From the NCBI GenBank assembly GCA_016719785.1, contig JADJYJ010000011.1:118515-182514 (forward strand): DNA of 64,000 bases, read 5' to 3'. The notes below the pieces were generated by a model that was given only the letters and a program-made list of their open reading frames with translations, was not told where the DNA came from and did not search any database. Origin of the DNA: Candidatus Amarolinea dominans. Its GTDB lineage: Bacteria; Chloroflexota; Anaerolineae; SSC4; Amarolineaceae. Shown here one piece after another: positions 1-8,689 of this stretch (position 1 is the first letter of the stretch; every line of letters begins with the position of its first letter). The position numbers were made by a program, and so were the translations under genes.

Positions 1-2
1 GC

Positions 3-200
3 ACCCAGGCCGCGCTCAAGGCCAAAGAATTGCGTCTCCGGTCGTACAGCAAATCGCTTGAGGATCTGAGAAACGGCGTGCAGGCAGCCCGGGCCGTGCA
101 TGACCTGGCGAAGATGCTTGGGCTGGCGCTGGCTCACGCCGGTCTACAGGCCAAAGTCGTCCAATTGGCCGCCTACGACTTTCGCGCCGCGTTCGGATAA
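3..200 (+). CDS. C-terminal end of an unidentified protein (5' truncated by the window)
   Basis: An open frame enters from the window edge and stops with TAA at 198-200, giving 65 residues. They are rich in Ala, Leu, Lys and Arg and look entirely helical, with no motif I recognise. Codon use is GC-rich like the surroundings. The family cannot be named from this fragment; it might equally be a chance open frame, since the neighbouring genes lie on the other strand. Confidence 0.35.
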   Translation, partial: TQAALKAKELRLRSYSKSLEDLRNGVQAARAVHDLAKMLGLALAHAGLQAKVVQLAAYDFRAAFG

Positions 201-207
201 GCACGGT

Positions 208-763
208 TCAGACGCCTGCCCCGGCCTGGCACCCCAGTCGCACCCAGTATGCGCGGCCGAAGAACGGCGCCAGCGCGATCCCCAACTGGACGTAGACCTC
301 CGGTGGAATGCCGATGTCGGCCAGATAGAGGTCGCCGGGCACGCGCGCCAGCCCGGTCTTGGGCAGCGCCAGCGTGAGCGTCCGATCCGGCCGGATCACC
401 GCCCCCGGCGCCTCGCCGGTGGTCGCGTTCAACCCCGACGGCACATCATAGTGAAAGCACGCGGCGGGCCGATGTGTTGCACAGTTCGATCAGCTCGGCG
501 GTGCGGCCGCGCGGCGCGCCAGCCAGGCTGTAGCCGATCAGCGCGTCCACCACCAGGCCGGGCGCTTCGCCAGGGTCGGCAGGCGCCAGCCCCGCCGCAG
601 CCAGGATGGCGAGTTGGGCTGCCGGTGCGCCGGTCAAGGCCGCCGCCGCCCGGTCGAGCACGATGGCGACATCGAAGCCGCGATTGTGCAGGTGCCGCGC
701 GCAGGCGATCCCGCCGCCGCCGTTGCCGCCCGCGCCGGCCAGCACCACGACACGTCCCGCCAT
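208..763 (-). pseudogene. NAD(P)H-hydrate epimerase (YjeF_N) remnant, frameshifted
   Basis: Two minus-strand frames together read as a YjeF N-terminal domain. The first (763 down to about 446) has the Rossmann-like start VVVLAGAGGNGGGG, then ARHLHNRGFDVAIVL and VDALIGYSLAGAPRG. The second (444-208) continues with PSGLNATTGEAPGAVIRPD and a typical C-terminal stretch. They are out of frame with each other near 445-470. The family normally has NNGGDG where this copy has GNGGGG. The enzyme repairs damaged NAD(P)H hydrates. The break, the altered loop and a missing N-terminal helix region suggest a non-functional copy or sequence errors. Confidence 0.6.
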
Positions 764-771
764 ACCCGGAT

Positions 772-896
772 GAACGAGCTGCCCAGCTCGTAGGCCTGGT
801 AGGTGGCGCGCTCCGGGTCGAGCAGCAGCGGGAAGGGCGAGCCGGTCTCCTGCAACCAGGCGCGCGCCCAGTGCTCCGCGCCGAATGAGATGCGCC
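772..896 (-). pseudogene. AhpC/TSA-type redoxin fragment
   Basis: About 40 residues on the minus strand read as the middle of a peroxiredoxin-like protein, with TGSPFPLLLDPERATYQAYE followed by an SFIRVW stretch. Both ends are missing, and the fragment abuts the YjeF_N remnant directly. It carries no catalytic Cys. It is best read as a leftover of a deletion or a misassembly junction. Confidence 0.45.
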
Positions 897-971
897 CATC
901 AGGCGCGATTTCAATCGCTCGCCTACGGCGGTACGCCGCCTGAGCAGTGACCGAATTATCTGACCGGCGCT

Positions 972-1268
972 TCAGGCCGGCGCCAGCGCGCCGACGGCAT
1001 CCAACTGCGCGCCGATGGCTGTCTCAGCCTTTTTCAGGTCGTAGGCCGCCTGAAGGTTGAGCCAGTATTGGGGCGACTGGCGCAAGGCGCGTCCGAACAA
1101 CAGGGCCAGGTCTGCCGTGACCGGGCGCGTGCCCTTGACTACGTGCGAAATGCGCATGGGCGACACCCCAATGGCGCGGGCGAATTGCGCCTGGGAAATG
1201 CCTAGCTCGCTCAGCGTCTCGAGGAGGAACTCGCCCGGATGGATGGCTGGTAAACGACTCTGGATCAT
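972..1268 (-). CDS. higA: HigA-type antitoxin (XRE helix-turn-helix)
   Basis: A 98-residue protein with the HigA signature: IHPGEFLLETLSELGISQAQ near the start, then a Cro/C1-type helix-turn-helix (QAQFARAIGVSPMRISHVVKG) and the family's GRALRQSPQYWLNLQAAYDL tail. HigA neutralises the HigB mRNA interferase and represses its own operon. It follows the truncated higB remnant on the same strand, the usual HigB-HigA order. The gene looks intact although its toxin partner has lost its N-terminus. Confidence 0.85.
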   Translation of the reverse strand: MIQSRLPAIHPGEFLLETLSELGISQAQFARAIGVSPMRISHVVKGTRPVTADLALLFGRALRQSPQYWLNLQAAYDLKKAETAIGAQLDAVGALAPA

Positions 1269-1280
1269 GGTAACCTCGTC

Positions 1281-1505
1281 TCAGTGATAATCAACAATCT
1301 CGACGTCCAGGGCGTCGCGGCGCTCGAAGCGGAAGCAAATCCGCCACTGCTGATTGATACGGATACTCCATTGCCCGCTGCAATCATGTCGCAACGCCTC
1401 CAGCCGGTTTGACGGCGGTAAGCGCAGATCCTCGATGGTTGTGGCCGCATCCAACTGCGTCAGTCGCATCGCGGCGCGCCGCTGGATGTCGGCAGGCAGA
1501 CGGCG
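1281..1505 (-). pseudogene. higB: HigB-type toxin, N-terminus missing
   Basis: The minus strand reads LPADIQRRAAMRLTQLDAA, then a LEALRHDCSGQWSIRINQQW stretch and an end in DVEIVDYH, the RelE/HigB core and C-terminus including the conserved RINxQWRICF. The first 20-25 residues of a normal HigB (about 92 aa) are absent: upstream of about 1505 the sequence changes into a glucosidase fragment on the other strand. An internal ATG at 1469 could give a 62-residue product that would lack the first strand and helix. Probably inactive. Confidence 0.65.
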
Positions 1506-1524
1506 CGACTTGCCGGTATTCGAG

Positions 1525-2265
1525 ACAACCGAAGGCCGGCGCCTGGCCGATTCCGAAGCGCGGCAGGCCGACTGGAAGCACTGGGGCCCCTACGTCAGCG
1601 ACCGCGCCTGGGGCACGGTGCGCAAGGATTACAGCGCGGGCGGCGCGGCGTGGGAGTACTTCCCGCACGATCACGCCCGCAGCCGGGCGTATCGCTGGAA
1701 CGAGGACGGCCTGGGCGGCTTCAGCAACCGCTTCCAGAACCTGGCACTGGCCGTGGGCCTCTGGAACGAGCGCGACCCGGAGTTCGAGCTGATAGATGCG
1801 CTGCGCGAGACCTTCGAGCAGGGGCGTTACTTCGATGTCTTCATCGAGTACGCCAAGGCGGGCGAAGAGGATATCCTGTGCCGCATCACCGCGGTCAACC
1901 GCGGGCCAGACCCGGCGCCCATCCACATCCTGCCCCACCTGTGGTTCCGCAACACCTGGTCATGGCGGCCAGATAAGGCGCGGCCTGAGCTGCGCGCCAT
2001 CGCCGAAAATGCAGTCCTGGCGGTGGATCCCCACTTGGGGGAACGCTGGTGGTACGTCGACGGTGACGGGCCCCTGCGGTTCACCGAAAACGAGACCAAC
2101 GCGGCGCGCCTGTTCGGTGACGCCTCCCTGGCCAATCTGGCCGTGAAGGCCGTGCGCGAGCAGGCGCGCTACTCCGTGCCCGCGCTGAACCGTCAGCGGC
2201 GCACCCGCGCGCGCGCCTGGCGACGCGGACCCGACCGCAGGAACGCGCGTGAAACCGGCAAATAA
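1525..2265 (+). pseudogene. Glucosidase (GH63-like) fragment with internal deletion
   Basis: The frame resembles the N-terminal part of bacterial glucosidases of about 880 residues, with RLADSEARQADWKHWGPYVS, then FPHDHARSRAYRWNEDGLGG, RYFDVFIEYAKA and LPHLWFRNTWSW. Between GLWNERDP and EFELIDALRE the family normally has about 65-70 more residues, so an internal segment is lost without breaking the frame. The catalytic (alpha/alpha)6 barrel is absent, and the last 35 residues do not resemble the family. The start is also lost at the junction with higB. A relic rather than an enzyme. Confidence 0.65.
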
Positions 2266-2295
2266 GCTGGCCCGGCGCATGCGCCGGGCCAGCTT
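2264..2295. terminator. Perfect 32-bp palindrome, possible bidirectional terminator
   Basis: AAGCTGGCCCGGCGCA meets its exact reverse complement, giving 16-bp arms with no spacer. It lies just after the stop codon of the glucosidase fragment and between convergent reading frames. No T-run follows, so it is not a classical intrinsic terminator. Confidence 0.5.
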
Positions 2296-2353
2296 GGTGT
2301 CAGTCAGAGGACTGACGTATTTGCCACGAACTACTCGAACACCACGAAGATGG

Positions 2354-2908
2354 TCACTCGACGACCTCCCAGTGGCCGCCTTTGTCCGGGCCGATGCGCC
2401 GGATGCGCCCTTGTGCCTTGAGCTTCTCGATCTGTTTCTTGATAGCTCGGTCTGTAATGCCTACGCTGCGCACAAGGTCCGCAATGGTGATCGCCGGATC
2501 AATCTGCATGAGTTCCGTGATTTTCTGTGAACTTTTCTGTGAACTTTTCGGTGAACTTTCTGTCGTTTCCTCATCAATTTCGGGTTCCACCGAACTAATC
2601 AATGCTTTTCGGTGAACCGTAGCGGTAAACAAGCACCCGTCGTAATCATCGCTGAATTCGATCTCCGGCCAGTCTTCCAGTGCCCGCTTGATGCCGGAGC
2701 CGAGGCCGCGATAGGGCAGCAGGCCCTTGGCGATATACGACACCAGGATCGGATCGCGGATGATGGAGTTGGCAAACGCCGCCATCTCTGCCGCCAGGGC
2801 ATCGGCGTTGGTCACGTCCTGCTTGAATTGGCGGCGGTTGTCCTCGCCGCGGGCGATTGGGGATTTCAGGTCGTTCAGGTTTCCTGCGCAGACTCGGCAT
2901 GCCTGCAC
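2354..2908 (-). pseudogene. AlbA_2 / schlafen-type ATP-binding regulator, internally deleted
   Basis: The N-terminus (DLKSPIARGEDNRRQFKQDV, then ALAAEMAAFANS) matches the AlbA_2 DNA-binding domain. The very next residues (IRDPILVSYIAKGLLPYRG, GSGIKRALEDWPEIEF) match the far C-terminal GHKL-like ATPase part of the same family. About 200-250 residues that normally lie between are missing, although the frame stays open. A winged-helix tail (ITIADLVRSVGITDRAIKKQ) follows a repetitive Ser/Lys linker of SSQKSSQK units. In intact form these are transcriptional regulators; this copy cannot fold as the full protein. Confidence 0.6.
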
Positions 2909-3047
2909 TCAACCCGTCGCCAGCAACGGTTTGGCGCCCCGCTGAGAGGCGTAGGCGTCCGATGTCTCGCGTGGCACCACGACCACGTCCAGACTGGCGC
3001 CGAGGGCTTCGACAAAGCGGCGCAGCGCGCTACTTGCGTCGGGGCCT

Positions 3048-3317
3048 TCAGAATGCATCGATGCGGGTCAGCACCGGCTGCGCTTTTTCGACGCCCACCT
3101 GATGGATGACGCCGGCGCGCAGGGCGACCAGGAGATGGGCATTGACTTCAGGGCTGTCGCCGCCGTCTTCGATCTGCATTTCCAGGGCGTTGAGGATGCC
3201 GTTCAGCTTGCGCAGCCGGATCGGCGGCAGGCCCAACTGCTCGATGGCAGCGCGGATCGGCTTGAGATGGGCGACGCGGGCGGCGTCGTAGCGGTTGGGG
3301 ATGTTGGTGGGAGGCAT
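3048..3317 (-). CDS. Small hypothetical protein (89 aa)
   Basis: A small, charged, mostly helical protein starting MPPTNIPNRYDAARVAHLKP. No family recognised. It follows the DUF5131 gene on the same strand with about 50 bp between them, so it may be co-transcribed. The end may be affected by a frameshift, because the reading frame stops amid sequence of similar composition. Confidence 0.4.
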   Translation of the reverse strand: MPPTNIPNRYDAARVAHLKPIRAAIEQLGLPPIRLRKLNGILNALEMQIEDGGDSPEVNAHLLVALRAGVIHQVGVEKAQPVLTRIDAF

Positions 3318-3369
3318 GGTGCGGTTTGTCCTTTGATGGTTGTAGTTGCGGACCAGGATCGAGACTGCC

Positions 3370-4089
3370 TCAGGTGGTGAACGCCAGGGCCGGCATCTCA
3401 TCCCAGGTGCGGCCGTCGAGCAGCCGCCCGGTCTGTTTTTTGCGCACGCCGCCCCACTGTTTGAAGAAGAAGGGCACGCGCTGGCTTTGGCACTGGCGGC
3501 GAATGCTCTGCACCCACTCCTCTTTCACGGGCCTGGCCTTTGGTCCTGACTCTCCGCCGACGATCACCCAATGGATGCCGCTCAAATCCAGGGTGAGCGG
3601 CCCTAGCAGCGGTTCCAAAGAGAGAAAGTGGGTTTTGGCATGGGTTGAGCGCAAGTGCTCAATTCGAAAGGTGTAGTCCTGAGTTTCAACGCTGACGCCC
3701 ATCCACACGTTATCGGGCCAGTTGATGGTTCGGTCCAGTTCCAGCAGACGTTCAGAGCGTTTGGTCAGCACTTGAAACGTGTGCCAATGCGCCTCGCGCA
3801 TGACGCCGAACACACGCTGGATGAAAACTTCAGGCACGTCCTTGTGGAACAGATCGCTCATAGAATTGACGAAGATTATCTGCGGCTTCTTCCACCCCAG
3901 CGGCGCGGCCAGCGCGTGCTCGTGCAGCGTCAGGCGGAAGCCGTTGGCGTAGTTGGGCTGGCCCATGGCCTGGAGCCGCCTCGCCATGCGTTCGGCATAG
4001 CAATGCTGGCACCCAGGGCTGATCTTGGTGCAGCCGGTCAGCGGGTTCCAGGTGGATTCGGTCCATTCGATCGACGATTTCGTGGCCAC
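3370..4089 (-). CDS. DUF5131 (phage Gp37/Gp68-like) three-Cys radical-SAM-type protein
   Basis: A complete 239-residue protein. The N-terminus SIEWTESTWNPLTGCTKISP followed by GCQHCYAERMARRL carries the three-cysteine motif of DUF5131, which resembles the 4Fe-4S site of radical SAM enzymes. Further conserved parts are FVNSMSDLFH, LTKRSERL, WMGVSVE and VIVGGESGPKARP. It lies 68 bp after the TcmP gene on the same strand; TcmP stands for three-Cys-motif partner, so the pair is the expected two-gene module. The substrate is not established. The position downstream of restriction-type genes suggests a role in modification or defence (inference). Confidence 0.85.
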   Translation of the reverse strand: MATKSSIEWTESTWNPLTGCTKISPGCQHCYAERMARRLQAMGQPNYANGFRLTLHEHALAAPLGWKKPQIIFVNSMSDLFHKDVPEVFIQRVFGVMREAHWHTFQVLTKRSERLLELDRTINWPDNVWMGVSVETQDYTFRIEHLRSTHAKTHFLSLEPLLGPLTLDLSGIHWVIVGGESGPKARPVKEEWVQSIRRQCQSQRVPFFFKQWGGVRKKQTGRLLDGRTWDEMPALAFTT

Positions 4090-4157
4090 GTGAAGACATC
4101 CTCAGGAATCGGTATAGCAATCTACCAGACCAATTATAGCACAAATGTTCATACTTG

Positions 4158-5243
4158 TCACAGAAATCTAATCTTTACACCTTTCGGAAACCCTCTTGTT
4201 CGCTTTGTGCCATCCACCTTGAAGGGATTCACCTGGATACTCCCTCGCTCTTCCAGAATCCGCAATGCCTTCTTGGCATGCGTCTCAATAAACGCAGTCT
4301 CGTCCAAGACAAACTCGACAATAAGATCAGATGTAACAGTCGTGCCAGCAAAGTGCCTCTTGAGAAGTGCAGCCAAGTCCTCGGTCGGATCTAGGCTGAA
4401 CAAGACCAATTGATCCGGGTTAGTTCCATCTGAGAAAGTGAATCCACTTGTTGGATCAACCTTCCAGAATGCCTCCTTCATTTTTGAGTGCCCCAACGGA
4501 TGATTGCTGGCAAAGAACAGGTAGTAAATGGGGCGGCCATGTTGATCTCTCATCTCGAAGTAGCGGACGTATTTTGCTTGAGTGAGCAATTGTTTCTGAT
4601 AGAGATTTCTCAGCGCTGACAATCTGTCGGTCGCCTTACTTGCCACATCAAATACTTCCTTGGTGCCGAATAACTCGACGAAATGTTCTTGAATTGCTGT
4701 GTCTGGATGCTCAACAAATCGATTGATGGAATCCGCCATGAAGTTGATGAGTACCTCGGTATGCTGGTTTCTCAGCAGGCGACGCACGAGATCAAACGGT
4801 AGACCTTTCCAGCCAAAGGGGTCAATGAATGCAAACGTTGGTGCAAGCCGAAAGGTGTTTTGCTCCAGGTATGCCAGCAACTCGGAAATGACCGCACGAA
4901 ATTCGCCTACTCTCGCATCGATCGTGAAATTGGATGGTGGGGCAAGCAAATCGATCTCGTGACAAAGATGGTCCACTCGATCCGATCGTTCGTCAATAAA
5001 GAGGAACACACATTCTGTGTTCGATAGCGGGGCTTGGTGATTCATTGCTTTCTTGAGCGCAATGATTGGAGACCCTGGCTCGCCGTTCAAGTACTTTCCT
5101 GGTCCGCAGAAGCCGTCTAGATACACAATTCGACGATTCGTTGAACCCAGAATCGCGAACCAAGCTCCAAGGTATCGATCAAGGATCTCATGCTTCGCTA
5201 GAGTATGAGGTTCGATCCTCCACAGTGTCTGCTGTTTGTCCAT
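4158..5243 (-). CDS. tcmP: Three-Cys-motif partner protein TcmP
   Basis: A complete 361-residue protein matching TcmP in length and motifs: the start with EPHTLAKHEILDRYLGAWF, the VYLDGFCGPGKYLNGEPGSP segment (methyltransferase-like G-rich loop), FAFIDPFGWKGLPFDLV (DPFG, reminiscent of a nucleic-acid methyltransferase motif), and EVLINFMADSINRF. The C-terminal third looks like a winged-helix domain. It is always found with a three-Cys DUF5131 protein, here the next gene. It starts 48 bp after the end of the type IIG gene, so both are probably in one transcript. Function unproven; a two-component modification enzyme is plausible. Confidence 0.85.
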   Translation of the reverse strand: MDKQQTLWRIEPHTLAKHEILDRYLGAWFAILGSTNRRIVYLDGFCGPGKYLNGEPGSPIIALKKAMNHQAPLSNTECVFLFIDERSDRVDHLCHEIDLLAPPSNFTIDARVGEFRAVISELLAYLEQNTFRLAPTFAFIDPFGWKGLPFDLVRRLLRNQHTEVLINFMADSINRFVEHPDTAIQEHFVELFGTKEVFDVASKATDRLSALRNLYQKQLLTQAKYVRYFEMRDQHGRPIYYLFFASNHPLGHSKMKEAFWKVDPTSGFTFSDGTNPDQLVLFSLDPTEDLAALLKRHFAGTTVTSDLIVEFVLDETAFIETHAKKALRILEERGSIQVNPFKVDGTKRTRGFPKGVKIRFL

Positions 5244-5291
5244 TTCGGTCTCCTTTGCCCTGGAATATTTCCAGCAAGTTTGGTGACAGCC

Positions 5292-8200
5292 TCAAGCGCG
5301 ACCTTCCACAATCGCAATCTCATCCTCCGTCAGACCGTACAACTCATAGACGAGATAATCAATCTCAGTTTCAAGGTCAGAAGTATCTACAGCAAAATCG
5401 ATCCTCTTTGCTTGAAGAATGCGTGAAACCAGGGTCTCAATGGCGAACTCCTGTTCAGTTGTTGGTTGCCGGATGGGAATATCCAGCAACGGAGCTTTGT
5501 CAATCTGGAATTGGTATCCCTGCATCTTTCCCTTGTGTCTAAGCCAGAACTCAATCACTCTCGAATTAAGTAGGCCCGTCAAGAACTTCAGGTTGATCCG
5601 ATTGGACTTAATAATATAGAAAGTTTGCGCTACATAACAGTCAAAATCAGTGTATGTGAACGTGGGCTGAGAACACTTCCGTAACGAGATTATTTTCACA
5701 CCTTGAAAGAAAAACTCATTCCTACTTCGGTGTAAACCATAAGGCCAGTTGTCCGATGTAATTATTGATCGATACTGGTCTAAGTGTTTCTTTATGTTAG
5801 GATAATCCCTGATCTTGTCCTGCTTCACAATCGACGAGTCGGTATAGATGATCCAATAGGAGTTTCGACTGGTTCCAAAATACCTACTTAACTCAGCAGT
5901 AGTGTAGTAAGGCTTGATTAGCTCAAGCTCTTCCCGTGTGAACTGCATGGATGCTCTTTCAGCGTCAGACAGAACAAATACGCCCTGCCCCACTTCATAA
6001 TCATTGCCCAAAATCACTTGCGATCGTTTGTTTACGGAGTCTTGGGGCGCACCATACCTTGTGCGACCTCTTTGCGGGCCATCGAGCGTAAAGTTCCCCT
6101 TCGCAGATAGTTTGCTCAAGACCCTCTGGCCGAACTCTCGGAAAAAACGAACATTCTGTCCACGAAGCGATCCCTTTCAAACTCTGGGGACATATAAACG
6201 GCTGCGTTGCATGGCAACTTCGTTAACACCTTTGCAACGTCTGCCGCAGCGGCCTGTGGGGATACAATTCTCCTCAAGTCGAAGCGATATGAGCGTGAAG
6301 AGGCTCTCCTTGAGCAGATCAAGATCATTGTTTGAATACCAGCACTCTCGAAAATTTTGAAGTCGCCGAAGTCGATCAACTGCAATATTGTCGCGTCTGA
6401 TACGATCTTGTTGCGCAAGATAGATGCACCCTGATTCGTGAGCCAGTTGTTAGTAGCAATGAACGACAACACACCCGTTTGATTTCTCAAAATGTCTAGA
6501 CTTGTGCAGGCAAAAAAGTACCAGATGTCCATCTTCCCTTGATAATAGGGTGAACTCCTCAGGCCATCAAACGCGGATCGGCAGTGTATTCTTTGATGTA
6601 GGGCGGGTTGCCGATCACTACATCGAACCCGCCCCGCCCCTCGAAAACCTCGTGAAAATAGACATCGAAGTCGAAATCCTGCATTCCGTTGGTGAGCAGG
6701 CCGATCAACTGCTCGATCTGCGCGCGTAGCTTGGTTTTTTCCGTAGGATGCGTCTCGTCAAAATAACGCCGTTTGAGCGCATCGAGATCGGTAAAGAGCG
6801 CCATATTGAACAGATTTTTCTTCACCTGGCCCAGCGAATTCCCCTGCACGATCTTGTAGTCCAAATTGGGCAACGGCTGGATGTCGGCGTAGCTCTCCTC
6901 GTCCACCACCAGCGACAGCCACAGCCGCAGCTTGGCGATCTCCACCGCGCCGCCGTCAATATCCACGCCGTAGATGCTCTGCTGGATGGCGTGGCGCTTG
7001 AGCGCATAGGGTGTGCGTCCGCTCTTGAGCTGCGTGTCCAGCGCCAGCCGCGCCTGCACGATCTCGTGCAACATGCCCACGGGGAAGGCGCCGGAGCCGA
7101 TGGCCGGATCGCACAGCTTGATCCCGGCCAGAGCGGCGTCCAGCTTGGCGGCGTGGCGGCGCACGCTTTCGGGCAGCACGTAGTCGCCGCTTTGCAGCCC
7201 CGCCTCCTTGGCCGCATCCTGTTGCAGCGCCAGCGCACCCCGCCGCACCAGCGCGGCGATCTCCTCACGCGGCACGCTCTCCCGCCGCTGCGGCACGGTC
7301 AACGCCTGCTGTTTGGGCGGGGGCTCGCCAAAGAACGGGTCCTGGGTGGGTTGCTCAGGAACCAGGCTGGTCTCGACCCGGTTCAGCGCCGTGTCCAGGT
7401 AGTGGATCAGGCTCTCCTGGCACATGTAATGCACGATCTCGCAGGGTGTAGAAGGCCCCCGCGATTTGCGGTCCCGCACCTCCAGCATGTTTTGAAGACC
7501 TTGCCCAGCATCTCCCGGGTCCACCGCCACTTCTTTTTCCAGCGGCTCCTCCTCCCACACGGTGAAGTTGTAGCGGTCGAAGACATCGAGGATGCCCGTG
7601 CCCTGGTCGTCCTGGGGATCGCGGCGGTTGGAGAAGAGCGCGTTGGGCAGAGCCAGATGGGTGTGTCGCCAGTCGTAGCCGCCCATCGGCTCGAACAGGC
7701 CGCCGTTGAGGAAGGGGATCTTGACCGTGCGGTCGCCGAAGCGGAAGCCGTCCTCGGCGCGCTGCAGGGCCAGGGCATCGTAGAAAAGCGGTTCCAGCAC
7801 ATCGTTGAAGAAGCTGTCGTAGACGAAGCCATTTGCGCGGTCGTACAGACGGCGTACAAAGTCGCGCGGGCCGCTGCCCCAGAGTTGGTCGGCCGCCACG
7901 CCCAGCCAGCCCTTCTTCTGCACGAAGTAGAGGAAGACGATCTGGCCCAGCAGCTTCTTGGCGAAGCCGGGCAAGTCAACGCCGGCCCGCCGGAGTCCGG
8001 CCGCCTGTCTGTCCGCGCCAGGGCCTCTTCCAGCGCCGCCCTCAGCTTCCAGGAACAAGCTCCTGTAGCCCTCGAAGAACTGTTTGCTGACCGCCTCGAC
8101 CTTGAAGGCCTGGGCCAGTGCGCCAGGGTAGGGTTGACGGCGTCGTTGAGCAGGAAGGGCAGCAGTTGCTGCACCGGTGTGGGTGGGTTCGGTCGCTCCC

Positions 8201-8640
8201 CACCAGGAAGGAATAGCGCCGGGCCGGGGTCAGCCGCTCCTCCAGCCCCTCGTCGCCAAAGGCATACTCCAGCCGCACCAACGAAAACGCCAGCCGGCCA
8301 CGTCGTCGTGATAGAAGGCCGCCAGCACCGCCTCCACTGGCTCGTTGTGATCCTGCCTGAGATAGTGGGCGATGAAGTTGCGCTGCATAGTGCGCGCCCG
8401 TTCCAGGCTGCTCTCCCGGTGCAGGCGCACGACCAGCACATCCAGCCGCTCGCCGTTCGGGTCGTAGTAGACGAAGGGGCGCTTGTACTGGCGGATGTGG
8501 CCCGGAAAAGCGTGGGGGATGTAGGCGCCGTGGCGCGAGGCGAACGCCCGGCTCCGATCCACCTGGTTGAGCAGGTGCGACCAGCCCTTCGAACCGGCTT
8601 TCGTCGAACGTTGGTCGAAGGTCTGGTTGATGGCTGCACG
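5292..8640 (-). pseudogene. Type IIG (Eco57I-like) restriction-modification protein, several frameshifts
   Basis: The minus strand reads as one long protein of roughly 1100 residues cut by at least five frame changes (near 6120 in a T-run, near 6545, and several between 7.4 and 8.4 kb). In order: an N-terminal domain (RHGAYIPHAFPGHIRQYKRP), a helical domain (FAKKLLGQIVFLYFVQKKGW), N6-adenine methylase motif I (CDPAIGSGAFPVGML), motif IV NPPY (DVVIGNPPYIKEYTAD), and a C-terminal target-recognition part ending in a short helical tail. Such single-chain enzymes methylate one adenine and cut nearby. If the breaks are real the gene is dead; if they are consensus errors it is complete. It lies between the helicase and tcmP on the same strand. 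Confidence 0.75.
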
Positions 8641-8689
8641 GCGGCGTCGTGGTTCTGGCTCGTTTCTCAGGTAGGCTGACAGGAGACGC

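Noticed and set aside
6748..8679. 643-codon plus-strand open frame opposite the type IIG gene
   Set aside because: The minus strand carries clear methylase motifs (DPAIGSGAF, NPPY); the plus frame has none.
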